In this document: positions 7,831 through 15,087 of the stretch, piece after piece
Layout: the number at the start of each line of letters is the position of its first letter
Numbering within the stretch: the first letter of the stretch is position 1
Source of the DNA: Bacteroidota bacterium
GTDB lineage: Bacteria; Bacteroidota; Bacteroidia; Bacteroidales; VadinHA17
Assembly (NCBI GenBank): GCA_029547705.1
Contig: JAKPOU010000042.1
Coordinates: forward strand, 339,271 to 403,270
DNA: 64,000 bases
Direction of reading: 5' to 3'
Made by a program: the position numbers and the translations under genes
Notes under the pieces: model-generated
What the model was told of the DNA's origin: nothing
Database searches by the model: none
The model's input: only the letters and a program-made list of their open reading frames with translations

Positions 7831-8987
7831 TGTTCAGATGTTAATCTTCTTTTTGCTTCATTCAGTGTTTTTTCATCCGCGCACAGCGATATGCGTATGT
7901 ATCTGTCGCCTCCTGATCCGAAAATGAATCCCGGAGTAATGAATACATGGTGCCTGTGAAGGATGTCATCCACGAATTTTTCACAGCTCTCCGTGTTGTC
8001 AGGAATGCGTCCCCATACAAACATGCCTGTCTGCTCCGGGTCGAATCTGCAATTCAGGATATTCATTAATTCTTCAACGATCAGCCGCCTGGAGCTATAG
8101 ACACTGTTTAGGCCTTCGTACCATGAATCGGGGTTTCCCAGTGCTTCGGCGGCAGCTTCCTGCAGTGCACGGAACATTCCCGAATCCATGTTGCTTTTAA
8201 CCTTAAGGATGGTGTTTATATAATCACGGTGACCCGCCACGAGTCCTATCCTCCATCCGGCCATGTTATGGGATTTGCTGAGCGAATTGAGTTCAAGGGC
8301 AATCTCCTTTGCCCCGTCAGCTCCGAGCAGGCTCAGGTAATCATTGTTCAGGATGAAGCTGTAGGGATTGTCATTGCAGAGAAGAATACCGTGTTTTAAT
8401 CCGAACTCCGTCAGCCTGTCAAAAAGCCTGGCTGAACCTTTCGCACCCGTGGGCATGTGAGGATAATTGATCCACATGAGCTTTACCTTTTCAAGATCAC
8501 TGTCCTCGAGCCTTTCAAAATCGGGATGCCATCCATTCTCTCCGGTAAGGTCATAGTATCTAACCTTGCCCCCGGTAAGATTTGTTACGGATGAATAGGT
8601 GGGATATCCCGGGTTTGGCACCAGGACCTCATCGCCGGGATTCACGAATGCCATGCTTATATGCATTATACCCTCCTTGCTGCCCATCAGCGGAAGGATT
8701 TCCGAATCCGGATCAAGTTCAATTCCGAAATATTTCCTGTACCAGTCGGCAAAAGCTTTCCTGAGGGCAGGTATGCCGTTGTAGCTTTGGTAACCGTGTG
8801 AGGAAGGCTTCATGGCCTCCCCGGCAAGTCGGGCAATTGTGTTTTGCGATGGAGGCTGATCAGGGCTTCCGATACCAAGGTTAATGATATCTGCGCCCTC
8901 TTTCCGCATCTGGTCTATCTGCCTCAGCTTCTGCGAGAAATAATACTCCCTGACGCTCTCTGTACGTATTGCCGGATTAACTCTCAT
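7827..8987 (-). CDS. PLP-dependent class I/II aminotransferase (aromatic/prephenate branch)
   Basis: The protein is about 386 residues when started at the ATG at 8987, where AAGGGAG lies 9 nt upstream on the minus strand and the ATG overlaps the end of pheA by 11 bp. The longer frame back to 9053 would run deep into pheA and has no such site. Fold-type I aminotransferase motifs are present: GIGSPDQPP at the N terminus, the NPGYPTY block, DNPYSF, and the PLP lysine in SLSKSHNMAGWRIG. Its position between pheA and tyrA makes transamination of phenylpyruvate and hydroxyphenylpyruvate, or of prephenate, the likely role. Which of these it prefers cannot be read from the sequence; LL-diaminopimelate aminotransferase relatives look similar. 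Confidence 0.9.
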   Translation of the reverse strand: MRVNPAIRTESVREYYFSQKLRQIDQMRKEGADIINLGIGSPDQPPSQNTIARLAGEAMKPSSHGYQSYNGIPALRKAFADWYRKYFGIELDPDSEILPLMGSKEGIMHISMAFVNPGDEVLVPNPGYPTYSSVTNLTGGKVRYYDLTGENGWHPDFERLEDSDLEKVKLMWINYPHMPTGAKGSARLFDRLTEFGLKHGILLCNDNPYSFILNNDYLSLLGADGAKEIALELNSLSKSHNMAGWRIGLVAGHRDYINTILKVKSNMDSGMFRALQEAAAEALGNPDSWYEGLNSVYSSRRLIVEELMNILNCRFDPEQTGMFVWGRIPDNTESCEKFVDDILHRHHVFITPGFIFGSGGDRYIRISLCADEKTLNEAKRRLTSEQ

Positions 8988-9807
8988 ATAATTTATCTCC
9001 CTTGTTATAGATTCCCAGGATTTCCAGTTCCGTGGCATATTCCTGCAGAACATTTTTTATCTGGTTGATATCATGATCCGGATTCAGTTCAAGATCCGCA
9101 TAGAACATATACTCCCAGTCGCCATTCAGCCGGGGCACCGACTGTATCTTTGACAGGTTGATGTCAAGTTCCGCAAGGCGGACCAGTACGGCTGCCAGTG
9201 ATCCCGGCCTGTGGCCCGTACAGAAGCTTACGGAAATCTTGTTCCCTTCTCTGCCTGCCTTGTCTTTTTCGCCTACCAGCAGGAATCTGGTGTAATTCTT
9301 TTTATAGGTCTCGATTCCGGGAGCGATGATTTCCAGGCCATATATCTGTGCAGATATTGCTGAAGAGATAGCAGCAACCCCCATCAGTCTGTTTTCACTG
9401 ATATACCTGGCGCTTCCCGCAGTGTCGTCAGCTTCAATCAGGGTAACATTTTTCAAATGGTTGAGATATGACATGCACTGGTTAAAGGCAATTGGATGTG
9501 AGCGTATTTCCCTGATTGTTTCGAGAGACTGGCCCGGCAGTGCCATCAGGTTCTGCACTATTCTCAGATTGTGTTCCCCGAGTATTTTCATGCCCGATTC
9601 ACGTATCAGGGTATAGTTTGACAAAATGCTTCCGGACCTCGCATTTTCTATGGCAATCATTGCAAAATCCGCCAGTCCTTCCCTGACTGCAATAAGTGTG
9701 AGGTCAAATGTCGTGCAGGGCACTATTTCAATGCTTTCGTTTCTGAAATACTGTCTGGCTGCCACTTCGTGGAAGGATCCCTTTTCTCCCTGGATTGCTG
9801 TTTTCAT
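8977..9807 (-). CDS. pheA: Prephenate dehydratase with ACT domain
   Basis: A 276-residue enzyme that converts prephenate to phenylpyruvate. The dehydratase domain (about residues 1-180) opens with IQGEKGSFHEVAA and ends with the catalytic TRF motif (NYTRFLLVGEK). A C-terminal ACT domain (about residues 188-270) should bind phenylalanine, but the two motifs usually conserved for this, GALV and ESRP, read GSLA and QSVPR, so feedback inhibition could be altered. It is the first structural gene of the Phe/Tyr operon. Its ATG is about 18 nt behind an intrinsic terminator, and a Phe/Tyr-rich leader peptide precedes that, so expression is set by attenuation. Confidence 0.95.
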   Translation of the reverse strand: MKTAIQGEKGSFHEVAARQYFRNESIEIVPCTTFDLTLIAVREGLADFAMIAIENARSGSILSNYTLIRESGMKILGEHNLRIVQNLMALPGQSLETIREIRSHPIAFNQCMSYLNHLKNVTLIEADDTAGSARYISENRLMGVAAISSAISAQIYGLEIIAPGIETYKKNYTRFLLVGEKDKAGREGNKISVSFCTGHRPGSLAAVLVRLAELDINLSKIQSVPRLNGDWEYMFYADLELNPDHDINQIKNVLQEYATELEILGIYNKGDKLYES

Positions 9808-9829
9808 GTCTTATGCATATTTATAAAAA

Positions 9830-9854
9830 AAAGTCCCCGGTTTCCGGGGACTTT
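9830..9854 (-). terminator. phe/tyr attenuator terminator
   Basis: On the minus strand a perfect 11-bp stem (AAAGTCCCCGG / CCGGGGACTTT) with a 3-nt loop runs into a run of eight T residues (9832 down to 9825). It lies 18-25 nt before the pheA ATG. Read on the plus strand there is no gene that it could terminate. Confidence 0.95.
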
Positions 9855-9894
9855 GCTTCATTGGTATTTATTTCATTTTTACACAAAAATCCCC
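9846..9894 (-). promoter_or_regulatory. phe/tyr antiterminator and 1:2 pairing
   Basis: Minus-strand GGGGATTTT (9894-9886), immediately after the leader stop codon, pairs with AAAGTCCCC (9854-9846), the 5' arm of the terminator: nine pairs with one G-U. The overlapping TTTTGTGT just downstream is an exact complement of ACACAAAA inside the leader coding sequence (codons 4-6). A classical 1:2, 2:3, 3:4 set of alternative helices is therefore present. Confidence 0.8.
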
Positions 9895-9957
9895 TTATTC
9901 TTTCAAAAAGTAAAAGAAGAAAAAATAGGAGGTGTTATAGTTTTGTGTATTATTCAT
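9895..9957 (-). CDS. pheL: Phenylalanine/tyrosine leader peptide
   Basis: A 20-residue frame ending in TAA, with residues 11-17 reading YFFFFYF and another Tyr at position 7: five Phe and three Tyr in total. It is followed by competing antiterminator and terminator hairpins and then by pheA. The Phe/Tyr run is the control element: stalling for lack of charged tRNA-Phe or tRNA-Tyr should favour the antiterminator. Since the operon makes both amino acids (pheA and tyrA) plus the first pathway enzyme, a mixed Phe/Tyr sensor fits. There is no clear Shine-Dalgarno sequence, which is usual for this phylum. Confidence 0.93.
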   Translation of the reverse strand: MNNTQNYNTSYFFFFYFLKE

Positions 9958-9976
9958 CAAGTCGCATTTCTGCTGA

Positions 9977-10005
9977 CAAAATTAAACTATTTTTTACAAT
10001 TACAA
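9977..10005 (-). promoter_or_regulatory. Promoter of Phe/Tyr operon
   Basis: The minus strand carries TTG (10005-10003), an 18-nt spacer and TAATTTTG (9984-9977), an exact match to the Bacteroidota TAnnTTTG -7 element. The predicted transcript start is about 16 nt before the leader ATG. The 142 bp between hisIE and the leader ATG hold nothing else that I can support. Confidence 0.75.
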
Positions 10006-10099
10006 GAAAAAAGCAAGAAAAATTAAAAAAGGTCCGGCACGGGGAAAGGTCCCATATAACGCTGGATCCCGGTAAAGGCCGGATTGCAGGAGGAGTAAT

Positions 10100-10699
10100 T
10101 CAGCGGGAAGCGGAATGCCGTGAAGCGAGGCAGTCTTCCACATCCCGGACCGAAATTCCCTTTGCCCTGAAAAGTATCAGAAGATGGTACAGGAGGTCGG
10201 CGGCTTCATTGATAAACAGTTCATTGTTGTTATCCTTGGCTTCAATGATCAGTTCAACCGCTTCTTCCCCGACCTTCTGTGCAGCCTTGTTGATTCCCTC
10301 CCTGAATATGCGGTTTGTATATGAATCCTTTGCGTCTTCATCGATTCTGTCCCCGACAATTTTTTCCAGCCTGTACAGGAATCCCCTGGAAGAATCATTG
10401 CTGAAGCAGGATGTGTTTCCCGTGTGGCAAACAGGTCCGGCGGGGTCAACCCTTATCAGCAGGGAATCACTGTCGCAGTCGGGATGCATCTCTTTTACAT
10501 ACAGAAAATTGCCTGATGTCTCTCCCTTTGTCCACAAACGCTTTTTGCTCCTGCTGAAGAAAGTAACTTTTCCTTCATTCAGGGTTCTGGCCAGAGCTTC
10601 CTCATTCATGAATCCTACCATCAGTACCTGAAGTGTGGTATTGTCCTGTATCACGACAGGAATCAGGCCCATATGCTTTTCAAAATCCATGTTTTTCAT
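10100..10699 (-). CDS. hisIE: Phosphoribosyl-AMP cyclohydrolase / phosphoribosyl-ATP diphosphatase
   Basis: A 199-residue fusion of the second and third steps of histidine synthesis. The N-terminal HisI half (about residues 1-110) has the zinc-binding cysteines in HPDCDSD and VCHTGNTSCF. The C-terminal HisE half is the all-alpha pyrophosphohydrolase with the EEAVELIIEA motif. It hydrolyses PR-ATP to PR-AMP and then opens the purine ring. It is the last gene of the his operon, after a 209-bp gap from hisF that contains degenerate repeats. No clear intrinsic terminator follows; the next element is the Phe/Tyr promoter. Confidence 0.96.
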   Translation of the reverse strand: MKNMDFEKHMGLIPVVIQDNTTLQVLMVGFMNEEALARTLNEGKVTFFSRSKKRLWTKGETSGNFLYVKEMHPDCDSDSLLIRVDPAGPVCHTGNTSCFSNDSSRGFLYRLEKIVGDRIDEDAKDSYTNRIFREGINKAAQKVGEEAVELIIEAKDNNNELFINEAADLLYHLLILFRAKGISVRDVEDCLASRHSASR

Positions 10700-10735
10700 A
10701 TTTAATCTCCTATAAGTTCTCTTTTGCTCTTCCCT

Positions 10736-10846
10736 GTCTTTTACGGATATCAGAAGGACTTGCCGTCTTTTCCTGATGTCAGAAGGTTTTTCCGGTTGTT
10801 TTCCGGATTTCCTTTTTTCCGGATACCGTAAGGTTTTCCGCCTGCC
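10736..10846. repeat. Degenerate ~28-bp tandem repeats between hisF and hisIE
   Basis: Two clear 29-bp copies (10736-10764 and 10765-10793, both GTCTTTT...GATATCAGAAGG-like) are followed by two more decayed units of 26-27 bp rich in TTTTCCGG and CCGGAT. They occupy the middle of the 209-bp gap between hisF and hisIE. No alternative gene or leader peptide was found here. Confidence 0.6.
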
Positions 10847-10908
10847 GGAAAGTATTCCTGTTGTTTTTCAGGATCCTTCATATCCCCTGAAACGAGCCAG
10901 ATATATTA

Positions 10909-11664
10909 TTACAATCTTACCGGTATATGTTCCCTGTAGAGATATTCCTTGAGTTTCCTGATCTTAATTTCCCCGTAATGGAAAATGCTTGCTGCCAGCG
11001 CAGCGCTGCAATCGGTATTGAGGAAAACGCTTTTGAAATGTTCCTTTTTACCTGCTCCTCCGGAAGCTATTACCGGGATGTCAACATTTCTGCTCACATC
11101 TGCCGTTATATCAATGGAGTATCCCGACCTGGTACCGTCGTTCATCATTGATGTGAGCAGTATCTCGCCGGCTCCCCGTCTGGCTGCCTCCACGGCCCAT
11201 TCCACCGTTTTCAGCCCTGACGACACCCGTCCTCCGCCGGTAAACACTATCCAGTCATCTCCAATCCTGTTTGTGTCTATGGCCACGACAATGCACCGGC
11301 TTCCGAACCTGTCAGCCAGTTCGTTTATCAGTCCGGGATTCCTTACGGCAGAGGAATTCACCGATATCCTGTCAGCCCCGGCTTTCAGAAGAAGCTCAGC
11401 ATCCCCGATGCTGTCAATACCGCCGCCGGCCGTGAAAGGAATGTTTATATTCTCCGCGACTCTTTCAACACACTTTGCAAAGGTTTTGCGGTTTTCACCT
11501 GCCGGACTTATATTCAGAAGCACCAGTTCATCAGCTCCCCCCGAAGCATGCCTGACTGCCAGTTCAAGGGGATCTCCCGCATCCCTGATGTCAACGAACC
11601 GTACACCCTTTACAGTTCTGCCGTCGCGTATATCGAGGCAGGGTATTATTCTTTTCTTCAGCAT
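10909..11664 (-). CDS. hisF: Imidazole glycerol phosphate synthase cyclase subunit
   Basis: A 251-residue (beta/alpha)8 barrel that uses ammonia delivered by HisH to convert PRFAR into imidazole glycerol phosphate and AICAR. The N-terminal RIIPCLDIRDGR motif carries the first catalytic Asp, and the second Asp is in the barrel's other half at VVAIDTNR. Phosphate-binding glycines appear in TAGGGI and ASGGAG. The ATG overlaps the end of hisA by 7 bp. HisH and HisF are not adjacent here (hisA lies between them), the usual his gene order. Confidence 0.97.
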   Translation of the reverse strand: MLKKRIIPCLDIRDGRTVKGVRFVDIRDAGDPLELAVRHASGGADELVLLNISPAGENRKTFAKCVERVAENINIPFTAGGGIDSIGDAELLLKAGADRISVNSSAVRNPGLINELADRFGSRCIVVAIDTNRIGDDWIVFTGGGRVSSGLKTVEWAVEAARRGAGEILLTSMMNDGTRSGYSIDITADVSRNVDIPVIASGGAGKKEHFKSVFLNTDCSAALAASIFHYGEIKIRKLKEYLYREHIPVRL

Positions 11665-12371
11665 AGGTTCCTCAGATCCTTTAAGTTAATTCTTCCTTCA
11701 TAAACAGCCTTTCCTATTATTGCAGCTTCACATCCAATATCCCTCAATTCATCCAGATCCTTCAATTCAGAGACACCCCCGCTGGCAATAAGGCTGATGC
11801 CTGTCTTTTCCAGGATCTCCCTGTATACATCCGTTGCCGGTCCTTCCAGCATCCCGTCCCTTTCCGCATCAGTGCATATCGTATATTTCACCCCTTTTTC
11901 ATAATAGTCGGATATATAGTCTGTTATGTCAATATTCAGGGTCTCTGTCCAGCCGCTTACAGAAATCTTCCTTTCCCTGAAATCAGCTCCCAGTATGATA
12001 CTGTCATTCCCGTAATGGAGCAGCCAGCGGATGAACAAATCCCTGTCCGTGGCCGCAATACTTCCGGCTGTCACCTGCCTTGCCCCGGAATCGAAGGCAG
12101 CCCTGACGTCATCATCCGATCTTATTCCTCCTCCGAAATCAATGATGAGTCCAGTCCTGCCTGCTATCTTCTCCAGTGTCCTGTGGTTAATGATCTTTTT
12201 CTCCCTTGCCCCGTCGAGGTCAACAAGGTGAATATATTTTATCCCGTTGTCTTCAAGCATCCGGGCAATCTCAAGGGGATCTTCATTGTACACCTTTTTT
12301 GTGTCGAAATCCCCCCTGGTCAGTCTTACACATTTACCGTCAATGATGTCTATGGCAATAATTATTCTCAT
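11658..12371 (-). CDS. hisA: ProFAR isomerase
   Basis: The protein is about 237 residues from the ATG at 12371, which overlaps the hisH stop as ATGA (12368-12371). The open frame extends 40 codons further upstream into hisH, but that extension has no family similarity and the barrel begins at RIIIAIDIIDGKCVRL. HisA performs the Amadori rearrangement of ProFAR to PRFAR. The barrel's two catalytic Asp residues are in the first strand (AIDIIDG) and in CTDAERDG. GGGIRS and ASGGVS are the phosphate-binding loops. Confidence 0.95.
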   Translation of the reverse strand: MRIIIAIDIIDGKCVRLTRGDFDTKKVYNEDPLEIARMLEDNGIKYIHLVDLDGAREKKIINHRTLEKIAGRTGLIIDFGGGIRSDDDVRAAFDSGARQVTAGSIAATDRDLFIRWLLHYGNDSIILGADFRERKISVSGWTETLNIDITDYISDYYEKGVKYTICTDAERDGMLEGPATDVYREILEKTGISLIASGGVSELKDLDELRDIGCEAAIIGKAVYEGRINLKDLRNLC

Positions 12372-12946
12372 AATTCCAGAAAATTTCTCAATATCGTTTC
12401 GCCTGTGGCTGCAGATTTTTCGGGGAGAAACTGCACACCGTAGAAATTGTCTTTTTTCATTGCAGCGCTGAAGGGAAGGATATAGTCGCATATTGCCGTT
12501 GTGTTGGAACAGATGCCCGCATAGTGGCTGTGAGCATAATACACATCATCCTTCCGGGAAATTCCCCTGAAAATGTCGCCCCATACAGAAATAAAATCAT
12601 TCCATCCCATATGGGGGAGCCTGTCATATTTCGGAAACATTCTGACGCTGCAATTAAAAATCTCAAGTCCGTTTATTTTTGCTTCTTCCGTATATCTGCA
12701 CATCAGCTGAAACCCGAGGCATATACCCAGTACGGGTTGCCTGAGGGGAGGGATGAGTTTGTCCAGTTCCCTTTCCCTGAGATGTTTCATTGCCGGAGCA
12801 GCTTCACCCCCGGCGGGCAGGATGACTTTGGATGCATTTATGATCTCTTCCCCGTTGTCTGTTATGATGTTGTCATATCCCAGCCTTGTCAGTGCATTAC
12901 TGAGTGAAAGGTTGTTGCCGGTATTATATTTTACTATGGCGATCAT
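12368..12946 (-). CDS. hisH: Imidazole glycerol phosphate synthase glutaminase subunit
   Basis: A 192-residue class I glutamine amidotransferase that releases ammonia from glutamine for HisF. The nucleophile cysteine is in GICLGFQLM (about residue 77), and the His-Glu pair of the triad is in the C-terminal FYGVQFLPEKS segment. The visible text reads VQFLPEKSAATGE where most HisH proteins have QFHPEKS: the canonical triad histidine position is a leucine, which deserves a check for a sequencing error or real divergence. It overlaps hisB (ATGA) and hisA (ATGA), so the three are translationally coupled. Confidence 0.93.
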   Translation of the reverse strand: MIAIVKYNTGNNLSLSNALTRLGYDNIITDNGEEIINASKVILPAGGEAAPAMKHLRERELDKLIPPLRQPVLGICLGFQLMCRYTEEAKINGLEIFNCSVRMFPKYDRLPHMGWNDFISVWGDIFRGISRKDDVYYAHSHYAGICSNTTAICDYILPFSAAMKKDNFYGVQFLPEKSAATGETILRNFLEL

Positions 12947-14043
12947 AATGTACCCTTGGTGGAAGGCAGGTCATGATTTCCGGTTTTCCCTGCGGCTGAT
13001 CCGAGTGTCCTGGCAAATGCCTTGAATACGGCTTCTGCCTTGTGATGATCATTTGTTCCTTCAGCTTTTATATTGAGATTACATTTCGCGCTGTCGCTGA
13101 ATGATTTAAAAAAATGAAAAACCATCTCCGAGGGCATTTCACCTATATGGCTGCCCCGGAATTGCACATCCCACACCAGCCATGGCCTGCCGCCAAGATC
13201 AGCTGCGACCTGTGCCAGACAGTCATCCATGGGCAGAACGAAGCTGTACCTGGCAATTCCCTTCTTGCTGCCCAGGGCATTGTTAAATGTTTCCCCAAGG
13301 CAGATTGCCGTATCCTCAACAAGATGATGAGCGTCCACTTCAAGATCTCCTTTTGCCCGTACGGAAAGGTCAAACCCCGCGTGCCGGGCTATCTGATCAA
13401 GCATGTGATCAAAAAAGCCTATTCCGGTGCTAATGCTGCTTTTACCGGAACCGTCGATATTAAGGTGAAGGCTGATATCGGTTTCCTTCGTTTTTCTGGA
13501 AAAGGAGGCAGTCCGTGGTTTTGATGTGAGATATCTGAAGATCTCATTCCAGTCGCCGGTGGAAAATACTTTGCCTGAAGCCGGGTCAGGACCGGAAGGC
13601 TTACGGATGAGGATTGCCCCGCAGCCGATATTTTCCGCAAGCTGGAGATCGGTCAGCCTGTCGCCTATCACATAGGAATTTTCCGGGTCGATGCCCCGGG
13701 CGAGATACCTGGTCAGCATAGCTGTGCCAGGCTTCCTTGTCGGTGCGTTTTCTTCGGGAAAGGTCCTGTCGATGAAGATTTCCGAAAAGCAGACACCCTC
13801 GTCCCCGAGTATCTGAAGCATCTTGTTGTGTGCAGGCCAGAAAGTATCTTCAGGAAATGAAGAAGTGCCCAGACCATCCTGGTTTGTCACCATAACCAGC
13901 TCGTAATCAGTAGTCTTTGCTATTGCTGAAAGACTGCTTATGGCCCCGGGAAGGAATCTTAATTTTTCCAGGGAATCAATCTGTTCATCCTCCGGTTCCA
14001 CAATGATGGTTCCGTCCCTGTCTATAAAAAGCACCTTTTTCAT
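12943..14043 (-). CDS. hisB: Bifunctional histidinol-phosphatase / IGP dehydratase
   Basis: A 366-residue fusion. Residues about 1-165 are a HAD-family histidinol-phosphatase with the FIDRDGT motif (nucleophile Asp 8) and zinc-loop-like residues. Residues about 175-366 are imidazoleglycerol-phosphate dehydratase, with the paired HHLVEDTAI and ATG-like NDHHKAEA manganese-binding motifs and FDHMLDQIARH. It catalyses steps six and eight of histidine synthesis. It overlaps hisC by 4 bp at its start and hisH by 4 bp at its end. Confidence 0.97.
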   Translation of the reverse strand: MKKVLFIDRDGTIIVEPEDEQIDSLEKLRFLPGAISSLSAIAKTTDYELVMVTNQDGLGTSSFPEDTFWPAHNKMLQILGDEGVCFSEIFIDRTFPEENAPTRKPGTAMLTRYLARGIDPENSYVIGDRLTDLQLAENIGCGAILIRKPSGPDPASGKVFSTGDWNEIFRYLTSKPRTASFSRKTKETDISLHLNIDGSGKSSISTGIGFFDHMLDQIARHAGFDLSVRAKGDLEVDAHHLVEDTAICLGETFNNALGSKKGIARYSFVLPMDDCLAQVAADLGGRPWLVWDVQFRGSHIGEMPSEMVFHFFKSFSDSAKCNLNIKAEGTNDHHKAEAVFKAFARTLGSAAGKTGNHDLPSTKGTL

Positions 14044-15068
14044 TTATAATTTTTTAGAGCTCTTAAAAGTTTGTTGTTCTCTGTCGCGGAACCAACTGTG
14101 ATCCTGAGGCAGTTATTGATCAGACTGCTCCTGTTTCGTACTATAATACCCTTGTTTACAAGATATTCATATATTTTCGCGGCATCCTTCATCCTTGTCA
14201 GAATAAAATTTGCATCTGAGGGATAGACTTCCACAACGCAGGACAATTTAGCAATTTCCCCTGAAAGTCTGGTTCTTTCTTCCCTGATTCTGGTTACCTG
14301 CGATCTGTGGCTTTCCTTTTTTTCCAGCCGTCTGAGGACCGCTCTCTGGTTCAGGGAGCTTATATTGTAGGGAGGTTTGATCTTGTTGAGATAGCCTGCA
14401 ATTTCCGCATTGGTGAAGGCCATTCCTATTCTGACGGATGCAAGGCCGAATGCCTTGCTGAATGTCTGCATCACGATGAGATTGGGATACTGGCTGATTT
14501 TATCCTTCATTGAAGGCTGAGCGGCAAAATCGATGTAGGCCTCGTCAAGCAGCACAATTCCCCTGAATTCCGAAATGATCCTTTCGACCGTCTCATTGTC
14601 CAGGCAGTTTCCGGTGGGATTATTGGGGGAGCACAGTATTATAAGCCTGAGGTTCCTGTCGCTGAAATGTTTTTTCACATCGCTGTAGCTGATTCCGAAT
14701 TCAGGGGTGAGTTCAGACCTGATTATCTCCACATCATTCACCGAGGCTGATACCTCGTACATGCCGTAAGAGGGGTAGAGGGTAAGAACCTTGTCCTGTC
14801 CGGGATTACAGAAGATTCTGAAACACAGATCTATCACCTCATCACTGCCGTTTCCCAGGAAAATATTTTCCACCGGAACGGATTTCAGTCGGCTTATCCG
14901 GTCTTTCAGTTCACGCTGATACGGGTCGGGGTACCTGTTCAGCGTTCCGTAGGGATTTTCGTTGGCATCAAGAAATACGCCCGCCCTGCCGTGAAAATCA
15001 TCCCGTGCACAGGAATAGGGACTGAGCCTTTTTACATTCGGCCTTACAAGGTCATCAAGATTGAACAT
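14040..15068 (-). CDS. hisC: Histidinol-phosphate aminotransferase
   Basis: A 342-residue fold-type I PLP enzyme that transaminates imidazole acetol phosphate to histidinol phosphate. Motifs seen are DANENPYG near residue 34, GNGSDEVID, CSPNNPTGN, LDEAYIDF and the PLP lysine in QTFSKAFGLASVRIG. The usual length for the family is 340-370. It begins 19 bp after the end of hisD and overlaps the hisB start by 4 bp. Confidence 0.96.
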   Translation of the reverse strand: MFNLDDLVRPNVKRLSPYSCARDDFHGRAGVFLDANENPYGTLNRYPDPYQRELKDRISRLKSVPVENIFLGNGSDEVIDLCFRIFCNPGQDKVLTLYPSYGMYEVSASVNDVEIIRSELTPEFGISYSDVKKHFSDRNLRLIILCSPNNPTGNCLDNETVERIISEFRGIVLLDEAYIDFAAQPSMKDKISQYPNLIVMQTFSKAFGLASVRIGMAFTNAEIAGYLNKIKPPYNISSLNQRAVLRRLEKKESHRSQVTRIREERTRLSGEIAKLSCVVEVYPSDANFILTRMKDAAKIYEYLVNKGIIVRNRSSLINNCLRITVGSATENNKLLRALKNYK

Positions 15069-15087
15069 AAAACAGAACTTTCATGGA

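Noticed and set aside
8988-9053. N-terminal extension of the aminotransferase
   Set aside because: It lies inside pheA, and the ATG at 8987 has an AAGGGAG site and matches the family start.
10021-10098. Intrinsic terminator after hisIE
   Set aside because: GC-rich CCGG segments and a T-run are present on the minus strand, but I could not pair a continuous stem next to the T-run.
9795-10631. 278-codon plus-strand frame spanning the Phe/Tyr leader and hisIE
   Set aside because: Crosses a strong terminator hairpin, a promoter and hisIE in antisense; no recognisable domain.
10985-11689. 234-codon plus-strand frame opposite hisF
   Set aside because: Shadow of hisF; Ser/Pro-rich low-complexity translation and no signals of its own.
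12372-12491. 40-codon N-terminal extension of hisA
   Set aside because: It lies within hisH; the ATGA overlap at 12368-12371 fits the operon and the barrel begins there.
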